A stretch of 64,000 nucleotides of DNA from Notospermus geniculatus (GCA_002633025.1 NMRB01000206.1:447492-511491), one strand, 5' to 3'; shown: positions 10,187 through 23,000, counted from the stretch's first letter. The notes: generated from the letters alone by a model not told the origin. Numbers and translations: made by a program.

Positions 10187-11768
10187 ATGCCGAAAACTAA
10201 GGAATTTGTTACATCAAGTTCTGGCTCAGAATCTGATGATGAGGTAAAGTGACGTAATGAGCTCTTGTCTTTCGTACTTCAAAATTAAGTGTACCAATAT
10301 TCAGTTGATGGTTACATTATTATAAAACAGTATCTTGATCTGAGTATATCAAGTGACATTAAAAATCATCAAAAATCTTTTATCTATTTTTGGTGACGTC
10401 AGAGTCAGACATGTGGTTTTAATGTCAACCGTCTTGTTGAATTGAATGCTCACTTCAAAGTTCAGATTTGGTTGTCATGTCATGATCTATCAATTCAGCC
10501 ACCGAAGAAAAAGCAAAAGCCTAAGGAAAAAGAGGAAGTGAAAGAAAAAAAGAAATCAGCCAAGCAGAAGAATGACGCTGGTGAAACACAGTTTGAAGTA
10601 TGTATTTTCATGTATCTGTTACCATAGATATGGCATCCATTGAAGCAGAACTGGCATGACTGCTATTATTATGGTCCCTACATATCAATGTAGGGACCAT
10701 CTTGATATCACTGGGTAGGTAGGAAATTTTTATTTCCTTCTTTCTTTCTTTCTTCCACACACAATTCACACACGATTGCAAGAAAACTACTCAATTACCT
10801 CAAAATCAAGCAGTACCATCAAGTAGTCAATACTTGTATCCAGGTCTGAAAGGTTAGATAGTTTAAAAAAAGTTAACTTACGATGGTTTTTGAAGACTGT
10901 TTTATTCTGAAGTGATGAAGTTAAAATCTGCCTCAGTTTTTTTTTGTTNTGATGTAGGGACCATCAAATTTGCTGTCAAGCAAATTTCAAAGTTCTAGTT
11001 TGTAAATAGATTTTGGTTACAAAACTTTACTAAACAGTGTTCCTGTATGAATGAATGAAATAATCGTGATTGCTTTCAGCTTTCCCGAATGAGGTTTGTG
11101 ACCGTGAGAGAATTCCGTGGGAAAGCCCTTGTGGACATCAGAGAGTTCTATGAAAAAGATGGTGAAATGAAACCTGGAAAGAAAGGTACATTTTTTTACG
11201 ATATATTATATCAGTGCTTATCCTATTATTATATCAGTGTTTATCCTATTATTATATCAGTGTTTATTCTATTATTATACCAGTGCTTATGCACTTGATT
11301 CTTGTTCTCATATTATTTCTTGCCTTGTAATGATTTGAGAAGTCATCACATGCAGTATCATTATTGGGTTTCTTTCATCTGTTGGGCAGAATGTTTATCA
11401 ACACTACAGCATAAGAATAAGATATGTCTCTGAAATGCTATACATATGTGACCGGGTCTGTGCAAACCCGGCCAAAGTCACTGGGGAGTGACATAAGCTT
11501 TGATCATACGTGCCCTTTGTTGCGCAATCGACAAGGCTTTATTTGCCGCTAACAGACCGTCATCTTTCCATTGTGATGACACTCCCTACATAACCTATCA
11601 ACCCTGTGGTGTTTAGCCACTTTGGCTGGGTTATGCCAGACTGGGTCACATGTGTAACTATCACATAATGTGGAATCCTTTATTTTAGGAATCGCCTTAA
11701 GTGTTGATCAGTGGAGGAAGCTAAAGGACTGTGTCGAGGAAATCGACGAAGCCGTACAGGGAATGTGA
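10187..11768 (+). CDS. SUB1: SUB1/PC4 activated RNA polymerase II coactivator p15
   Basis: Four exons: 10187-10243, 10499-10597, 11080-11185 and 11689-11768. All junctions are GT-AG and in phase, giving 113 aa (human SUB1 is 127). The N-terminus [19 protein letters not shown] is the serine/acidic region that is phosphorylated in PC4. Exon 2 is a lysine-rich linker ([11 protein letters not shown]). Exons 3-4 encode the ssDNA-binding fold: [20 protein letters not shown], then [20 protein letters not shown] and the final helix of the VEEIDEAV type. PC4 is a nuclear chromatin-associated coactivator that binds melted DNA and joins activators to RNA polymerase II. It sits downstream of ULK3-A and upstream of the second glycoprotein gene on the same strand. 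No second copy is in the window. The acceptor nine bases before the ATG suggests an upstream non-coding exon. Confidence 0.94.
10671..10965. repeat. GGTCCCTACA-ended element in SUB1 intron 2
   Basis: ATGGTCCCTACAT and ATGTAGGGACCAT face each other at 10671-10702, and TGTAGGGACCATC recurs at 10954-10967. Between them are a TTTC-rich tract and an ambiguous base at 10949. It looks like a short inverted-repeat element with an internal simple repeat; the right boundary is approximate. Confidence 0.55.
11203..11289 (+). repeat. Tandem ~27-bp repeat in SUB1 intron 3
   Basis: Roughly four head-to-tail units of the form TATTATATCAGTGCTTATCC with small changes (GTTTATCC, GTTTATTC, ATACCAGTGC). A short minisatellite starting 18 bases after the exon 3 donor. 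Confidence 0.8.
11451..11654. repeat. GTGACCGGGTCT-ended MITE-like element in SUB1 intron 3
   Basis: The left end is ATGTGACCGGGTCTG and the right end CAGACTGGGTCACAT, with subterminal CCCGGCCAAAGT / ACTTTGGCTGGGTT also inverted. About 0.2 kb, non-coding, wholly intronic and 34 bases upstream of the last SUB1 exon. Confidence 0.7.
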
Positions 11769-13220
11769 TCCATCCAGAGTCAAACATTTCCTCGCAATGT
11801 TGTTTGTTTCATGTGATGTTTATCAGAATGGATGCTGCAGAGGTGATGAGCAATTTCAAACAATACCCAAAGGGCAGTTGTGTGGCCCTTTAAATTGACA
11901 ACTGTCACTAAGCTTTTGGGCAAAATGGACACTTCAGTCAGGAGTAGGTTCAGAGCATTTATAATGATGCTGAAAATTGGTCCCCAGGGTTCATACTCAT
12001 AAACATACATTTTGTACTCGAGTCAAAGTTTGATACTTATATTTTGTGTTGAACAAAGGATAAGTGTCACACTTCGACTTAAAGGTGCTCTAGTTCGAAT
12101 TGTAAACATTACGGTGTGCCACCTATTGTCAACTTCTGGTACTAACAAATCAGATAAAATCGAATTAAATCTCGCCTTTCACAACTTTTTATTTGTTTAA
12201 GTCGTTTATGAATATGGGCCCAGCAGGCCTAAATGATACATCTGCAAATATGCTGAGATGCATATTTTCCATTCTCCTGATGCCCTTTTGCAAGATTGTC
12301 GGTGTTCTTATTACAACCTACAGGTGCCAGGGCCACCTTTTATGTCCATTTATACTCTTGGCCTGGGCCTGGCGTGTTGTTTATGAGTTGTCCTAGAATT
12401 GCAAAATCATGTATTTGTAATTTTGCAGAGAACAACCTTTCCCATCACTTGTCTCTTAGTTTATGTATGTAGGGATTGTACCCAGAGGAGTCCCATCATT
12501 TGATCCGGACCAAGTGTGTAATAGTTCTGTAATAGGCTACTTATGATACATGTTACATGTACCGCCATATGTGTGTTCAATCGTCTGTTAACGAAAATGC
12601 CTGTTTCATAAAGTGACTTTAAGTTAATGGTACCTTTAACCAAATGGAAAATGCATTAAGTTAATGGTACCATTAGCTTAAAGTCACTTTATGAAACAGG
12701 CCCCAGAGGTATATAATTGGTCACAAGAACTTGCTCCCTGTTGAATCTCGCGTGTGTTCAGCATTGCATGGCCACCTCCATCTTGTCTTGCAAGATGTAA
12801 AATGTAGTAACTCCGCATTTTAGAGCCTCTTTGGCAGTAATATACGTGTTCGATGTAGCTTACAAACAATTTTTTTTTCAAATAAACATTTTCCGTCAGT
12901 TTTGTAACCAGTTCTTCTGAAATTTATGTCAAGTGACCGACAAAAATGAACCAATTGTTGGGTTGCTGACCTTGACCCAATTGTTGGATTGCTGAGGTTG
13001 ATTACCATGACCCAGTTGTTGGGATGCTGAGTTCGATGACCATCACTACGGCACGCTCCTGCGTAGTGATCATGTGATGAGGGGAGTGTCAATGTCAATC
13101 CGAACGCCCCTAATAGGGGCAATCGATCATTTATTCCTAGGAAAGTGGGCCTCTCGAACGTGATATGCATGAAGGTTTTCCACTACATGTAATTACAATG
13201 ATGCAATTTAGCTGGGCAAG
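11769..13220. other. Between SUB1 and glycoprotein gene B; repeats only
   Basis: No supported gene. Contains the foldback at 12600-12701 and a short degenerate tandem at 12945-13030 in which TTGACCCAATTGTTGG recurs three times. An AAATAAA-type signal at 12879 is a possible polyadenylation site, but its gene is unknown. Confidence 0.45.
12600..12701. repeat. Foldback element
   Basis: Left arm CCTGTTTCATAAAGTGACTT, then TAAGTTAATGGTACC. The right arm GGTACCATTAGCTTAAAGTC plus ACTTTATGAAACAGG is its near-perfect complement, around a spacer of about 30 bases. Non-coding MITE-like palindrome. Confidence 0.8.
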
Positions 13221-16087
13221 ATGAGTCGAACATCAACATTTATATATGTGCGTACAGTATTTTTTATCAATAATTCGCCTGGATATGGTTGGTTGTGCTG
13301 GAGTATCAAAATGTGGATGCTCGGAATATTCTTTGGTAAGTTACATCATGGAGGTAATACCTCCATCTCGTTATTTATTTCTGGTTACATCTATATAATT
13401 ATGTGATGTATTATCCTTTCTAACATTGCTGGTGTCAACACCCTGTCTCTAACGTCAGTAGCTTCTCTCGGTAGCGGCGTGTACATAGCCAGCTCTGAGG
13501 GAATCTTATGCCCTCCTCCTTCTGAGAGATGCCCGCCTGAATTGTTTGTCGCACATTTTATCGAGAAGCGACCCTCTTAATTAAATAAAACACTTCAATT
13601 TCAAGGGAAGCGTCGTTGATGAGCTTGACAGGGCCAAGACGGCCGTATTGACATATATGTGTAGTGCGAATGCCACTTCATGACGCATGAAAACTGAGAT
13701 TTAATCAAACTTTTTCAATGATTATTTCTTCTCTTTCAACATTTTAGCAACAGGCCAGATTCTCTTCACGCGTCTTATACTTGTCGCAGGTGGTAAGTTC
13801 AGTATTACTAGCATGCATCAGAAACAGTTTTTAACTGTTTCTGAGTGATGCATGCTGTGTCCTATAAAATCGCCACGTCCTTAACATTTCGGGGTCGCTT
13901 TCCGTTGGAGCGTATTAGCGCGCGAAATCTCGCGCCGAAATTCGATCAAGTGTATTTTGTACCAAGACGTTTGGCGCTTGAGAAATGTCAACGTCGTCGA
14001 TCGGGTGCTCTGTCAAAGCTTTCGTCGTCACTGGGCACTCGGCTTTTGACCCACACCTTCGGTCTTAGGCTCCCGTTCCATAGAGTTCACGTTTTCACGG
14101 TTTTTGCACGGTTCACGCGTGAATTGTCATGTTTCACTGTGAACCCAAGATTGGGCAATGTATTTCTTATGATGTGGGTTCCATAGGCGTCATTTTTCTA
14201 CCTTCGGACAAGTACGAATAAATGAAAATCACCCGTGACTCGAGGAATGAACATGCTCATTCTTTTGCATGGGCGTGAATTCTGTGGAANCCTCCACAGT
14301 GAGAGTCCGAGAAGATTCCTTCGAACGCGGTGGCCAGTAGTAGTCAAAGATGATTTCTCGATCCCATTCAACAGATGGATTCATAATCGCCTTGGTAAAA
14401 ATGGATAAGAATTGATTGGGAAAGAATTTCTCTTCTTTTCTTCAGATAATGCAGCCGCCACGCAGACCATGTCAGTGAGGATGTCCACCGATGATGTAGA
14501 TGGTCGGGCTATCACTGATATACCGACGAATGCGACTCAGGCTGGTGGGGCTGTGACGAATGTGACTGGAGCTGGCAATCAGTCACTGCCCACCAATGCG
14601 ACCGATGGGGGTGTCACAGACGTACCAACCAACGCAACTGCTAACAATGTGACGGCACTGCCGACTACTAGTAATGTAACCGAAGCTGTCACGGAAATAC
14701 TGACTAATGCGACTGGGGCTGGCAATGAGTCGCTGCCTACCAATGCAACTGATGGGGGTGTCACAGACGTAACCAACGCAACTGCTAACAATGTGACTGC
14801 GCTGCCAACTAATGTTACCAAGGCTGTCACGGAAATACTGACTAATGCGACTGGAGCTGGCAATGTGTCACTGCCTACCAATGCAACTGATGGGGGTGTC
14901 ACAGACGTAACCAACGCAACTGCTAACAATGTGACGGCGCTGCCAACTAATGTTACCAAGGCTGTCACGGAAATACTGACTAATGCGACTGGGGCTGGCA
15001 ATGGGTCGCTGCCCGTCAATGCGACTGATGGAGGTGTCACAGCCAACGCAACTGCGAATGTGACGACACTGCCAACTAATGAAACTGCGAGTGCGAAGGC
15101 TTTCACGACCATGTATCCAAGTTCAACCGGTCAGTATCTTATGGCATCAGCATCAATGAAAATGGGCTAAATTACCATTTCGTCTGAATCAATGTCAGTC
15201 GTAAACTACCGCTGGCTTTCGACAGTCGGCGGACAGGACTAGAGAACATGAGAGAACCCGCCTGTTTTTTGATTGCAGTGATGATGACGAACGACTTGTC
15301 CCGCTGTCATGTGATTAATGTTCCCATCCTCGTTATGGTGGGTGCGATGAGCCCTTCGGTGATTCTAATTGTCCTGGTTGTATTCTTTGTTGTGAAGAGG
15401 TATAGGAGGAGAACGAGGAGGAAGGCCGGCAGGTGAGTTTGGGATACCATACCGCCAGTAAAAAAGTGAAACTATACACCTGAATTTCATTTAAGTGGAC
15501 TAGGAGGAAACCGGACGGCGTCCTTAAAGGAGTTAGACGCCGAAGTTGTAAACAAGCTGGTTTGTTTACAAACATGGTCGGCAAACTAGTTTTATTCCTT
15601 CGTAAAGGTGGCAGCACCAGTAGCGCCCCGTGATCGTTAGACTGGTGCCCGGTCCAATGCAACTCACTCACGATATTCACGTCAGTACATATCACCGACA
15701 ATAGGTGGCAGCACCGCAGGCGTCGTGTGGATAGAGAACCAGTGAGTGAGTGTTTACAACTTGGACGTCCAGCTCCTTTAAGTTATAAGCGCACATGGAC
15801 GGCAAATCTCAACGCAGTTTAAGTTTGTTAAAGTCGTTATTCGGCTTGGCGTCCATGTGCGCATGGCTTTGTACGATGTCGCAGAAAAGATGTTTTGATC
15901 GAACATGCGAACCCCAGATGTGACTTGCATAGGCCGTTTCCACTGCACCACCCATCGACTTCTGAATATCGTAACTTTAAAATATCACAATAACTTTAAT
16001 ACGAGAAATATTTTTTTCCTTCATTTTTTCAGTCAAGACAATTTAGTGGAGGGCATATCGAATCCTGCCGCAGATTTTACAGAATGA
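13221..16087 (+). CDS. N-glycosylation-repeat single-pass membrane protein, copy B (complete model)
   Basis: Five exons: 13221-13335, 13748-13792, 14446-15129, 15279-15432 and 16033-16087. They total 1053 nt, an exact 350-codon ORF plus stop. Three of the four introns are phase 1. Exons 1-2 give a hydrophobic leader (MWMLGIFFATGQILF, ending TRLILVAG), a plausible signal peptide if translation starts at the internal Met; the first ATG would add 30 residues. Exon 3 carries 25 NxS/T sequons in about 190 residues as repeats of TNATGAGN / LPTNATDGGVTDV / NVTALPTNVTKAVTEIL. Exon 4 has a single cysteine, a transmembrane helix and the basic KRYRRRTRRK. Exon 5 ends NPVADFTE. I know no family with this architecture; a mucin-like adhesion or glycocalyx protein is a guess. 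The single n at 14290 lies in intron 2, so linkage of exons 1-2 to the rest depends on that join. Confidence 0.75.
13810..13856. repeat. Short hairpin just after glycoprotein-B exon 2
   Basis: AGCATGCATCA-GAAACAGTT pairs with AACTGTTTC-TGAG-TGATGCATGCT across a small loop. It starts 17 bases past the exon 2 donor. Function unknown. Confidence 0.75.
14290..14290. other. Single n, likely contig join
   Basis: The n falls in non-repetitive sequence (CTGTGGAA n CCTCCACAG), unlike the n at 10949, 30534 and 53846, which sit in or beside homopolymers. Homology to block 1A begins at the very next base. This looks like a join of unknown gap size. Confidence 0.6.
15528..15777. mobile_element. TTAA-flanked MITE (family T2)
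   Basis: The TIR reads AGGAGTTAGACGCCGAAGTT at the left and AACTTGGACGTCCAGCTCCT at the right, followed inward by TGTAAACA/TGTTTACA. TTAA is duplicated at 15524-15527 and 15778-15781. Block 1A has the empty site as a single TTAA (GTCCTTAAGC, about 2229-2238). 250 bp, no ORF; piggyBac-like by target and end structure. The interior has two GGTGGCAGCACC words. Confidence 0.88.
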
Positions 16088-17050
16088 AATTGCCGAGGAA
16101 TAATATACGCGGATTGGCGGCATATACGCGCCGTGATGCGGGCGATGGTTGACTTGTCACTTTCATGATTCGAGGATACTAATTTTCGTAAACACCCGGT
16201 CCCAGGAACTTTATATTCTAGTGATATCGAGAGTGAGATTCAAATGACTCAAAACTGACGTCACCGTTTTTCAAAAGAGGCGGCCAAAAAGTTCAGGAAA
16301 GGAAAACATTAGTTGGGCCATGTCATGTTGATAAAAACCGCGACTGCTTCTTTGTTTTCACCATAGGTGACCCTTAATTCTTTCCCTCTCGGGGTAGACA
16401 TAGTTTCCCGAACAGATTAAAGCGGATTGTTCGCGTACTGTCCAAAGTGAACCAAAAATAATAATAAAGCAACCTGTTTTATTTGTAACAACATTACTGG
16501 TAATTGCATTGGGGCGGCCGCTCCGGAAACTGTTCAGTGGAATATTTGACTCGGCGCGAATAGTCCGCTTTAACCTAGATACTACTGTATCACGTCATCT
16601 CTTGCCAAGATCGAACGGTTCGGACAAAATGGTGTGATAAACTTGAAGTTTTTGTCTCCGTTCACTATGAAAATTGTAATAAATGGCTCATATAGAGAGC
16701 AATGCACTTGCTTGACCATTTTTTATTGCTTTTGTCGGCCACACCCAGTCACCGGTGAGGACCGTGAGTGGGTCACTGAATTCACTCAGGCCCATGCCTT
16801 ACAGTGGGTGAGATGCTGCACATCTCATACGTTCCCAGTACTAAGCCTGAGCACTCTCTTGGAAAAAAAATACGGGGAAAACTAGACCTGTGTGAGTAGG
16901 ACCATACATTGCATAAACCCTCAGAAATGGTGCGAATATACGGCTATGGTGTAGCTCCTCGCTCACCCTGTTGTTTATGACGCTGTTCTAAATATAGACC
17001 AGAAGCACATGGTTGGGAACTCTTCACATTGGAGGTAGGAAAAGTACAGA
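16088..17050 (+). other. Glycoprotein-ULK3 intergenic region, copy B
   Basis: Counterpart of 2537-3537, with several short indels and no ORF conserved across copies. The stretch just before the ULK3 ATG (about 16990-17050) is nearly unchanged between copies, as expected for a 5' UTR or core promoter. I see no TATA box. Confidence 0.5.
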
Positions 17051-20000
17051 ATGGCGAAATCGTCTTCCCCTGCGTCTCTTCCAAGCTGCATTAAAGATTA
17101 CGTTTTTGCGGAAAAGCTCGGAAGTGGCACATATGCCAGCGTGTACAAAGCGTTCAGAAAGGTATACTGATCTAATTGAATGCGAAAGTAAATGGCCCTT
17201 TGGCGCTACATTTGTGTAATGAGAGTGTGAAATTTGCTTGTGGTGCGGAACTTTTACTGTGGCCACCTGGTGGCAGTTTGAAGAACTGAATTTGTGTCTC
17301 CTGCTCACCAAGAACTAAATCATCACTTTATAATCCAGGAATTTGTTCATGTTGTTTGACGCATGTTGTTTTATGTTCATTTCAACATTATCTGACGATT
17401 CTGTATCCATTTCAGGGTGGAAAAAGAGAAGTGGTGGCTATAAAATGTGTTGAAAAGAAAAGTCTGACGAAGTCGTCCACTGACAACTTGATCACTGAAA
17501 TCGAGATACTGAAAAAGCTAAAAAATGACTATATTGTTGATTTGAAAGATTTTGAGGTGAATGGCCCTTTCAACATGCTGTTATAGTGTGTAGTGACTGC
17601 GTTTAGATTGAATATGTCGTAATCTTCATATCATGTCATTCCTTATCTGTCATCCCAGATTTATCTTGCCGTACTGACCCACCTACTATACACATTTAAA
17701 GCCGCACACTATGCACCGCTACTCACTCCCCAGTTCGGCCGAATAGATAGTGCAACCTCATCTACAGGCGTGCGTAGTGTATACAACCACAGAACCACAT
17801 ATTATAGCATTACCCTGCATCGAGGTTTTGGGAATCCCCTTGGGGAATCCCCAATGCTGTGTGTAGTCTTGCGCAGCCAGCCACACAGTACTGCTACGGT
17901 CCCCAGATTCGAAACAGCGGCTGGGTGACCGAGACTATGCTCGTCGATTATAACCCATCTGTCTATAGGGTGTCATCCCATTTCGCCTACTCCTATTTCG
18001 CCTAAACTCATTTCGCCTAAACCTATTTCGCCTAAACCTATTTTGCCTAAACCCATTTCGCCTAAACCCATATCGCCTACTTCCCATTTCGCCTAATACC
18101 CATATCGCCTACTTCCCATTTCGCCTACTTCCCATTTNNNNNNNNNNNNNNNNNNNNNNNNNNNNNNNNNNNNNNNNNNNNNNNNNNNNNNNNNNNNNNN
18201 NNNNNNNNNNNNNNNNNNNNNNNNNNNNNNNNNNNNNNNNNNNNNNNNNNNNNNNNNNNNNNNNNNNNNNNNNNNNNNNNNNNNNNNNNNNNNNNNNNNN
18301 NNNNNNNNNNNNNNNNNNNNNNNNNNNNNNNNNNNNNNNNNNNNNNNNNNNNNNNNNNNNNNNNNNNNNNNNNNNNNNNNNNNNNGGGTCTTTTACTTGC
18401 CCTGGCATAGACACTCAGGTACAAGGGACCACGGCTTTTAGTCCCAACCGACGGACCCTATATAGGAATTAGGCGAAGTGGGTGTAGGCGAAATGGGTGT
18501 AGGCGAAACGAGAAGTAGGCGAAACGGGTAGTAGGCGAAATGGGATGTAGGCGAAATGGGTTGTAGGCGAAATGGGAATTAGGCGAATTGGGAATTAGGC
18601 GATATGGGTTTAGGCGATATGGGTGTAGGCGAAATGGCCACTTTTTGTATGCGAAATGGGTTTAGGCGAAATAGGAGTAGGCGAAATGGGCCGTAACCAC
18701 ATGGTTTTGACTAGACCTCTACCTGCAGTCACCTAACATTTTGAAAATATCGTAAAATTCAATACAGAGAGGCTTTAACCATATTGAATGCAAATTGGAT
18801 GATGATATTTAATTTCCAGTGGGACCAGAACTATATCTATCTTGTGATGGAGTATTGTGGAGGAGGAGACCTATCACAATTCATCCATACCAAGAGGTCC
18901 TTACCAGAGCATATGGTAAGGAGATTCCTACAACAGTTAGGTGAGTTCAAACTTAAGGGTTGCATCTTTTTTAGTTGACATGGTTGATATCTGATGTCTC
19001 TGTTTCGTTTTTAGGCTATTTTCACTATCCATGCATGACGGCTATCGTAGTCAAATTTGATGGAACAACTGCGTAGATATAAATTTTATGGTTTATTTCA
19101 GCCAAAGCTTTACAATTCATGAGATCACAAAATATCACCCACATGGATTTGAAACCACAGAATGTTTTACTATCATCACAAGAGAAACCAGTGTTAAAGG
19201 TTGCAGGTAAGAGACTCCAGCCATCTATTGCGTGATGGCAAAAATAGATAAGCGAGCGAATAAGTAAGAATCCATAAAGCTGTACATTTTGTATGATGAT
19301 GTTGAGTTTTGATGGAACTAAAGATAGGAGACTTCGCCTTTGCTAATGACGATATTGTTTTCTTTCAGATTTCGGTTTTGCTCAATACATGTGTGATGAC
19401 ACTGATGCAGCGACTCTTCGAGGGTCACCTCTGTACATGGCTCCAGAGATAATCACTCAGCGGTTATATACCCCCAAAGGTGATCTGTGGTCAATCGGGG
19501 TTATTACGTATGGTAAGTAAAAGATGGAGGTGTGGAAATTATATTATAATTTAACTGAGAAGTGGAGCCATGAGGCGTCCCCTTGGTTTAATCTTGAAAA
19601 ACGGCATTGAAAGTTAGTGACTTGATGTGTGAAATTCCTATTGGTGCATTATCAAATCCTTATTTTCAGAATGTCTCTTTGGTCATGCTCCGTTTGCATC
19701 CAAGTCATTCAAAGAACTTGAAGATAAGATCAGGGATACAAAACCTGTACAGGTATAGGGCTATGGTACCCACAGAAAACCTAATGCTTGGTCTTGTCCT
19801 GGTATTTTCTTGTATAATTTATTTCCAGTCTTGGAGACCTAGTTAGTAATGCATTTGAATTTGACCGTCCATACTTGACGTCGTTATTGGTTTCAAATAC
19901 TTGCTTGACCATTTGGATCGTGAGCACCAAATCTTTTGATAGGTCTTTTGTTCAATGTTGTCAGTTGTCTCGTTTCATGGGTTTCGAGTTGGACTGAGTC

Positions 20001-23000
20001 AATTGTTTTCAGCTTCCATATGGCGTCAACATATCAGACAACTGCCGTCACCTCCTGAACCGACTCCTGCAGAGAGATCCTGAGGAGAGGATGGATTTTG
20101 ATGAGTTCTTTGAACATCCATTCATAGACCTGGAACACATGCCAGGGCCTGATTGCCTGGATAAAGCTGTGAGTTTGTTTGAGTTCTGTGTGTCACTCTA
20201 GTTGCTTCTTTATCGTTTTTGAGATTTCTTTAACAAAAATTGTGATGACACATTCCAACCAAGCTGTCCCACATTTTTCAGATCTCCAAAAATGCAAACA
20301 TATAGATGCGTCTTTTAATCAGACGCTCATTCCTAGTCTAGAATTCTTCTTTTATAGTACATGTAGCCTACTATTTGATGGCCATCCTTCTTTTACATGT
20401 AGGATGTTGCTATGATAGAATGTTGTTAGTGGAAGACAATTGCATCTTATATATTTTTGATGTTATTCAAATACTGATACTGTTTGAAGATGGGTTACCC
20501 CTGTGTTACTGAAGCATTACTGTTATTTTCAGGTTGAAATAGTTACTAAAGCTGTGAAAGCAGACAATGATGGTTACTACTACCAAGCTGTCAAACTTTA
20601 TTGTCAAGCTCTGGAATTCTTTGTACCTGCGATTCATTGTGAGTAAGAGAGAATTAGGTAGAACACAGGTTAACACTGGCCATTTAAATGCGTTGGTTTG
20701 TATGGCCAGTGAGTCTCTCTGTTCTAGACAAAATTGCATGGCAGATGAGTATGGGAAAGATTCTAGTCATAAGTAATTGGCATTTCACTCATCATTCTTT
20801 GACCCTATCTTTTTGTACTGCTTGAAGTCACCTGTGCAGTGAATGTCATTTTAGACCCTCACATCATACAGTGTCATATCCAATGTTTCATTATACGTAA
20901 CACATGAAAATTCAGCCTGTACCATGTATAACCAAACATGCCATCTGTTGAGATTACTATTACCAGTAATTATGCACATAGTTAGGTATTCAGGAATGAT
21001 TATTATGGTACTTCATTTTCATCTATTATGGTAATATGTTTCACATGTTTTTGTATGCAGTTTCATTTTCACTTGACATATGGTAGGTTGTATGCATTTA
21101 GCATGTATTCATTTCCAGATGAGAACGACATCAGCAAAAAGCAAGCTATAAGATTGAAAGTATGTATCATTTGAAATCAGTCAATCTCAACAAGAGTTGT
21201 TAGTAACAATGTGCTAAAGCCTGCAACTGTTGAATGAATAGTGAGCGGAGTTATAATACATGTATTTGCAATGGCACCAATTCAGTCTTTACTGCAATCC
21301 AATCAGAAATTTGCAGTTCATTGCACACTATCACACACACACTTGGCACACTCTGTCGAAAATATGTGCTTGTTTGGTTTAACAATTTTTGCAGTACCGG
21401 TATGAGGATTTGTGAAGATATATGGTCCAACAATTTTTGGGCTATCTGTTTTAGGTTAAAGATTACATGACACGGGCAGAAGAGTTGAAAAGTCTATATA
21501 CACCAAAGGAGAAACCTGCTTTACGGAAGACGAAGTCAAATGTAGATGAATATGAAGAATTAGGTACATGTATGCTGTTACTCAATGGCTCGTCCTCCCG
21601 CAGTAGGGCTTTGGTCTCATTCCTCTTCGTGCACTCGTACACAAGTGGATGAAGATGAGCGAGGTAAAAACCCTTGCTGTGGGAGGATGTCAATGACTAG
21701 AGTCGAACTGTTACGGTTGCTGAACAGTGATCTTCTTTCACTTATTACTTAAGTTCATCTTCTATATTTCGAATCCTGATACACATGTTTATAACTGCAA
21801 TTGAACTCGTACTCGGTAATCACTTGTTTGTTTCAGTGCAAATTTCACGAGGTGATACTGTGATAGAGGCTTCATTGCAAGAAGTGGTGTGGGCAGAGCA
21901 GAAGGTAAAGACGTTGTTTTTTTTATGAATACATTTTGTACTTTTGTGGACAATGTACACTTCCCTTTCATTTCAAAAGACCTATCAATATATGGCTCTG
22001 TGCATTTCCTGTAATTTCATGTCAATTTCAGCTGGAGAATGAAGAATATGAAGATGCTTTTCGTCTGTATGAGTCGGTGCTAGAAAAACTCATCAAAATT
22101 TTACAAGGTAAAACACCAAAATTACTACCAATACATCAACCACTTCCATAGCATATTGTTTGACAAAAAGTGCACCCCCTCCCCCATATCTTGTTTGGTG
22201 TCTGTCAAGTGTTGTAAGCTACCAGTACATGGAAAATGCCACTTGAATGATCGGCATGGTGTCCATTTGTGACCCACCACGGCTAAAAGGCCCGCATGTC
22301 GCACAATGAGATAAGGAGTCAGAGCCCACATAATCAAAACAATGCATTGTAGGTGAAAAAAATTCAACATTGCGATTTTTGCAGAAAACCCTTCAAAAGC
22401 ATCTTATTTCTTTGCTCAAAGAACCTTATCGCTGAAATTGAGGTAAAAAGGCATCAAAACCATGCTTTTGTAAAGGCATGCAATCTGAAAAAAGGAAACA
22501 ATGCCTAATTACGTAATCCTTCAGGCATCTTTAATTGGCTTTTTCTCAAAACATCGCTTTATTTGAAGTCCGCATGCATCCCGACTTCAAAATGCTGTAA
22601 CTTTGTCATTTTATAAGATACAGACCTGTGCTATATCTCATTTTAAAGCTTACTGAATGTAGAATCAGGAAATACAACAATCTCAGAGTCCATAATTTGG
22701 TCCATGTGGGCCTTTTAGCCATGGTGGGTCACATTTGTCATGTTTGTAGGCCCTGTTCCTATTCGATTAAGCGGGGATGAGTGAAGTGCATAACAGTATA
22801 ATTATTTCTTCCAGTTGAAGTCAAAGGGAGAAAGAAGGAGTTGTTACATAACCAGCTGGGAAAGTGGATGACAAGGGCCGAGGAAATAAAGAAATATATT
22901 GAAGTTCAACAAATGAATCGGGCAACTGACAATAGTAGAGTTGAGGAACAAGAAGAACAGGAAATGAAATCATGGTTTTGTAAGTATCCATAGGAGTCTT

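Noticed and set aside
10949-10949. Single n as a contig join (also 30534 and 53846)
   Set aside because: These lie in or next to T or G homopolymers, and SUB1 exon phases agree across 10949, so ambiguous base calls are more likely.
17979-18137. Regularly spaced repeats before the gap, CRISPR-like at first glance
   Set aside because: The units are directly adjacent with no unique spacers, in an intron of an animal gene; it is a minisatellite.
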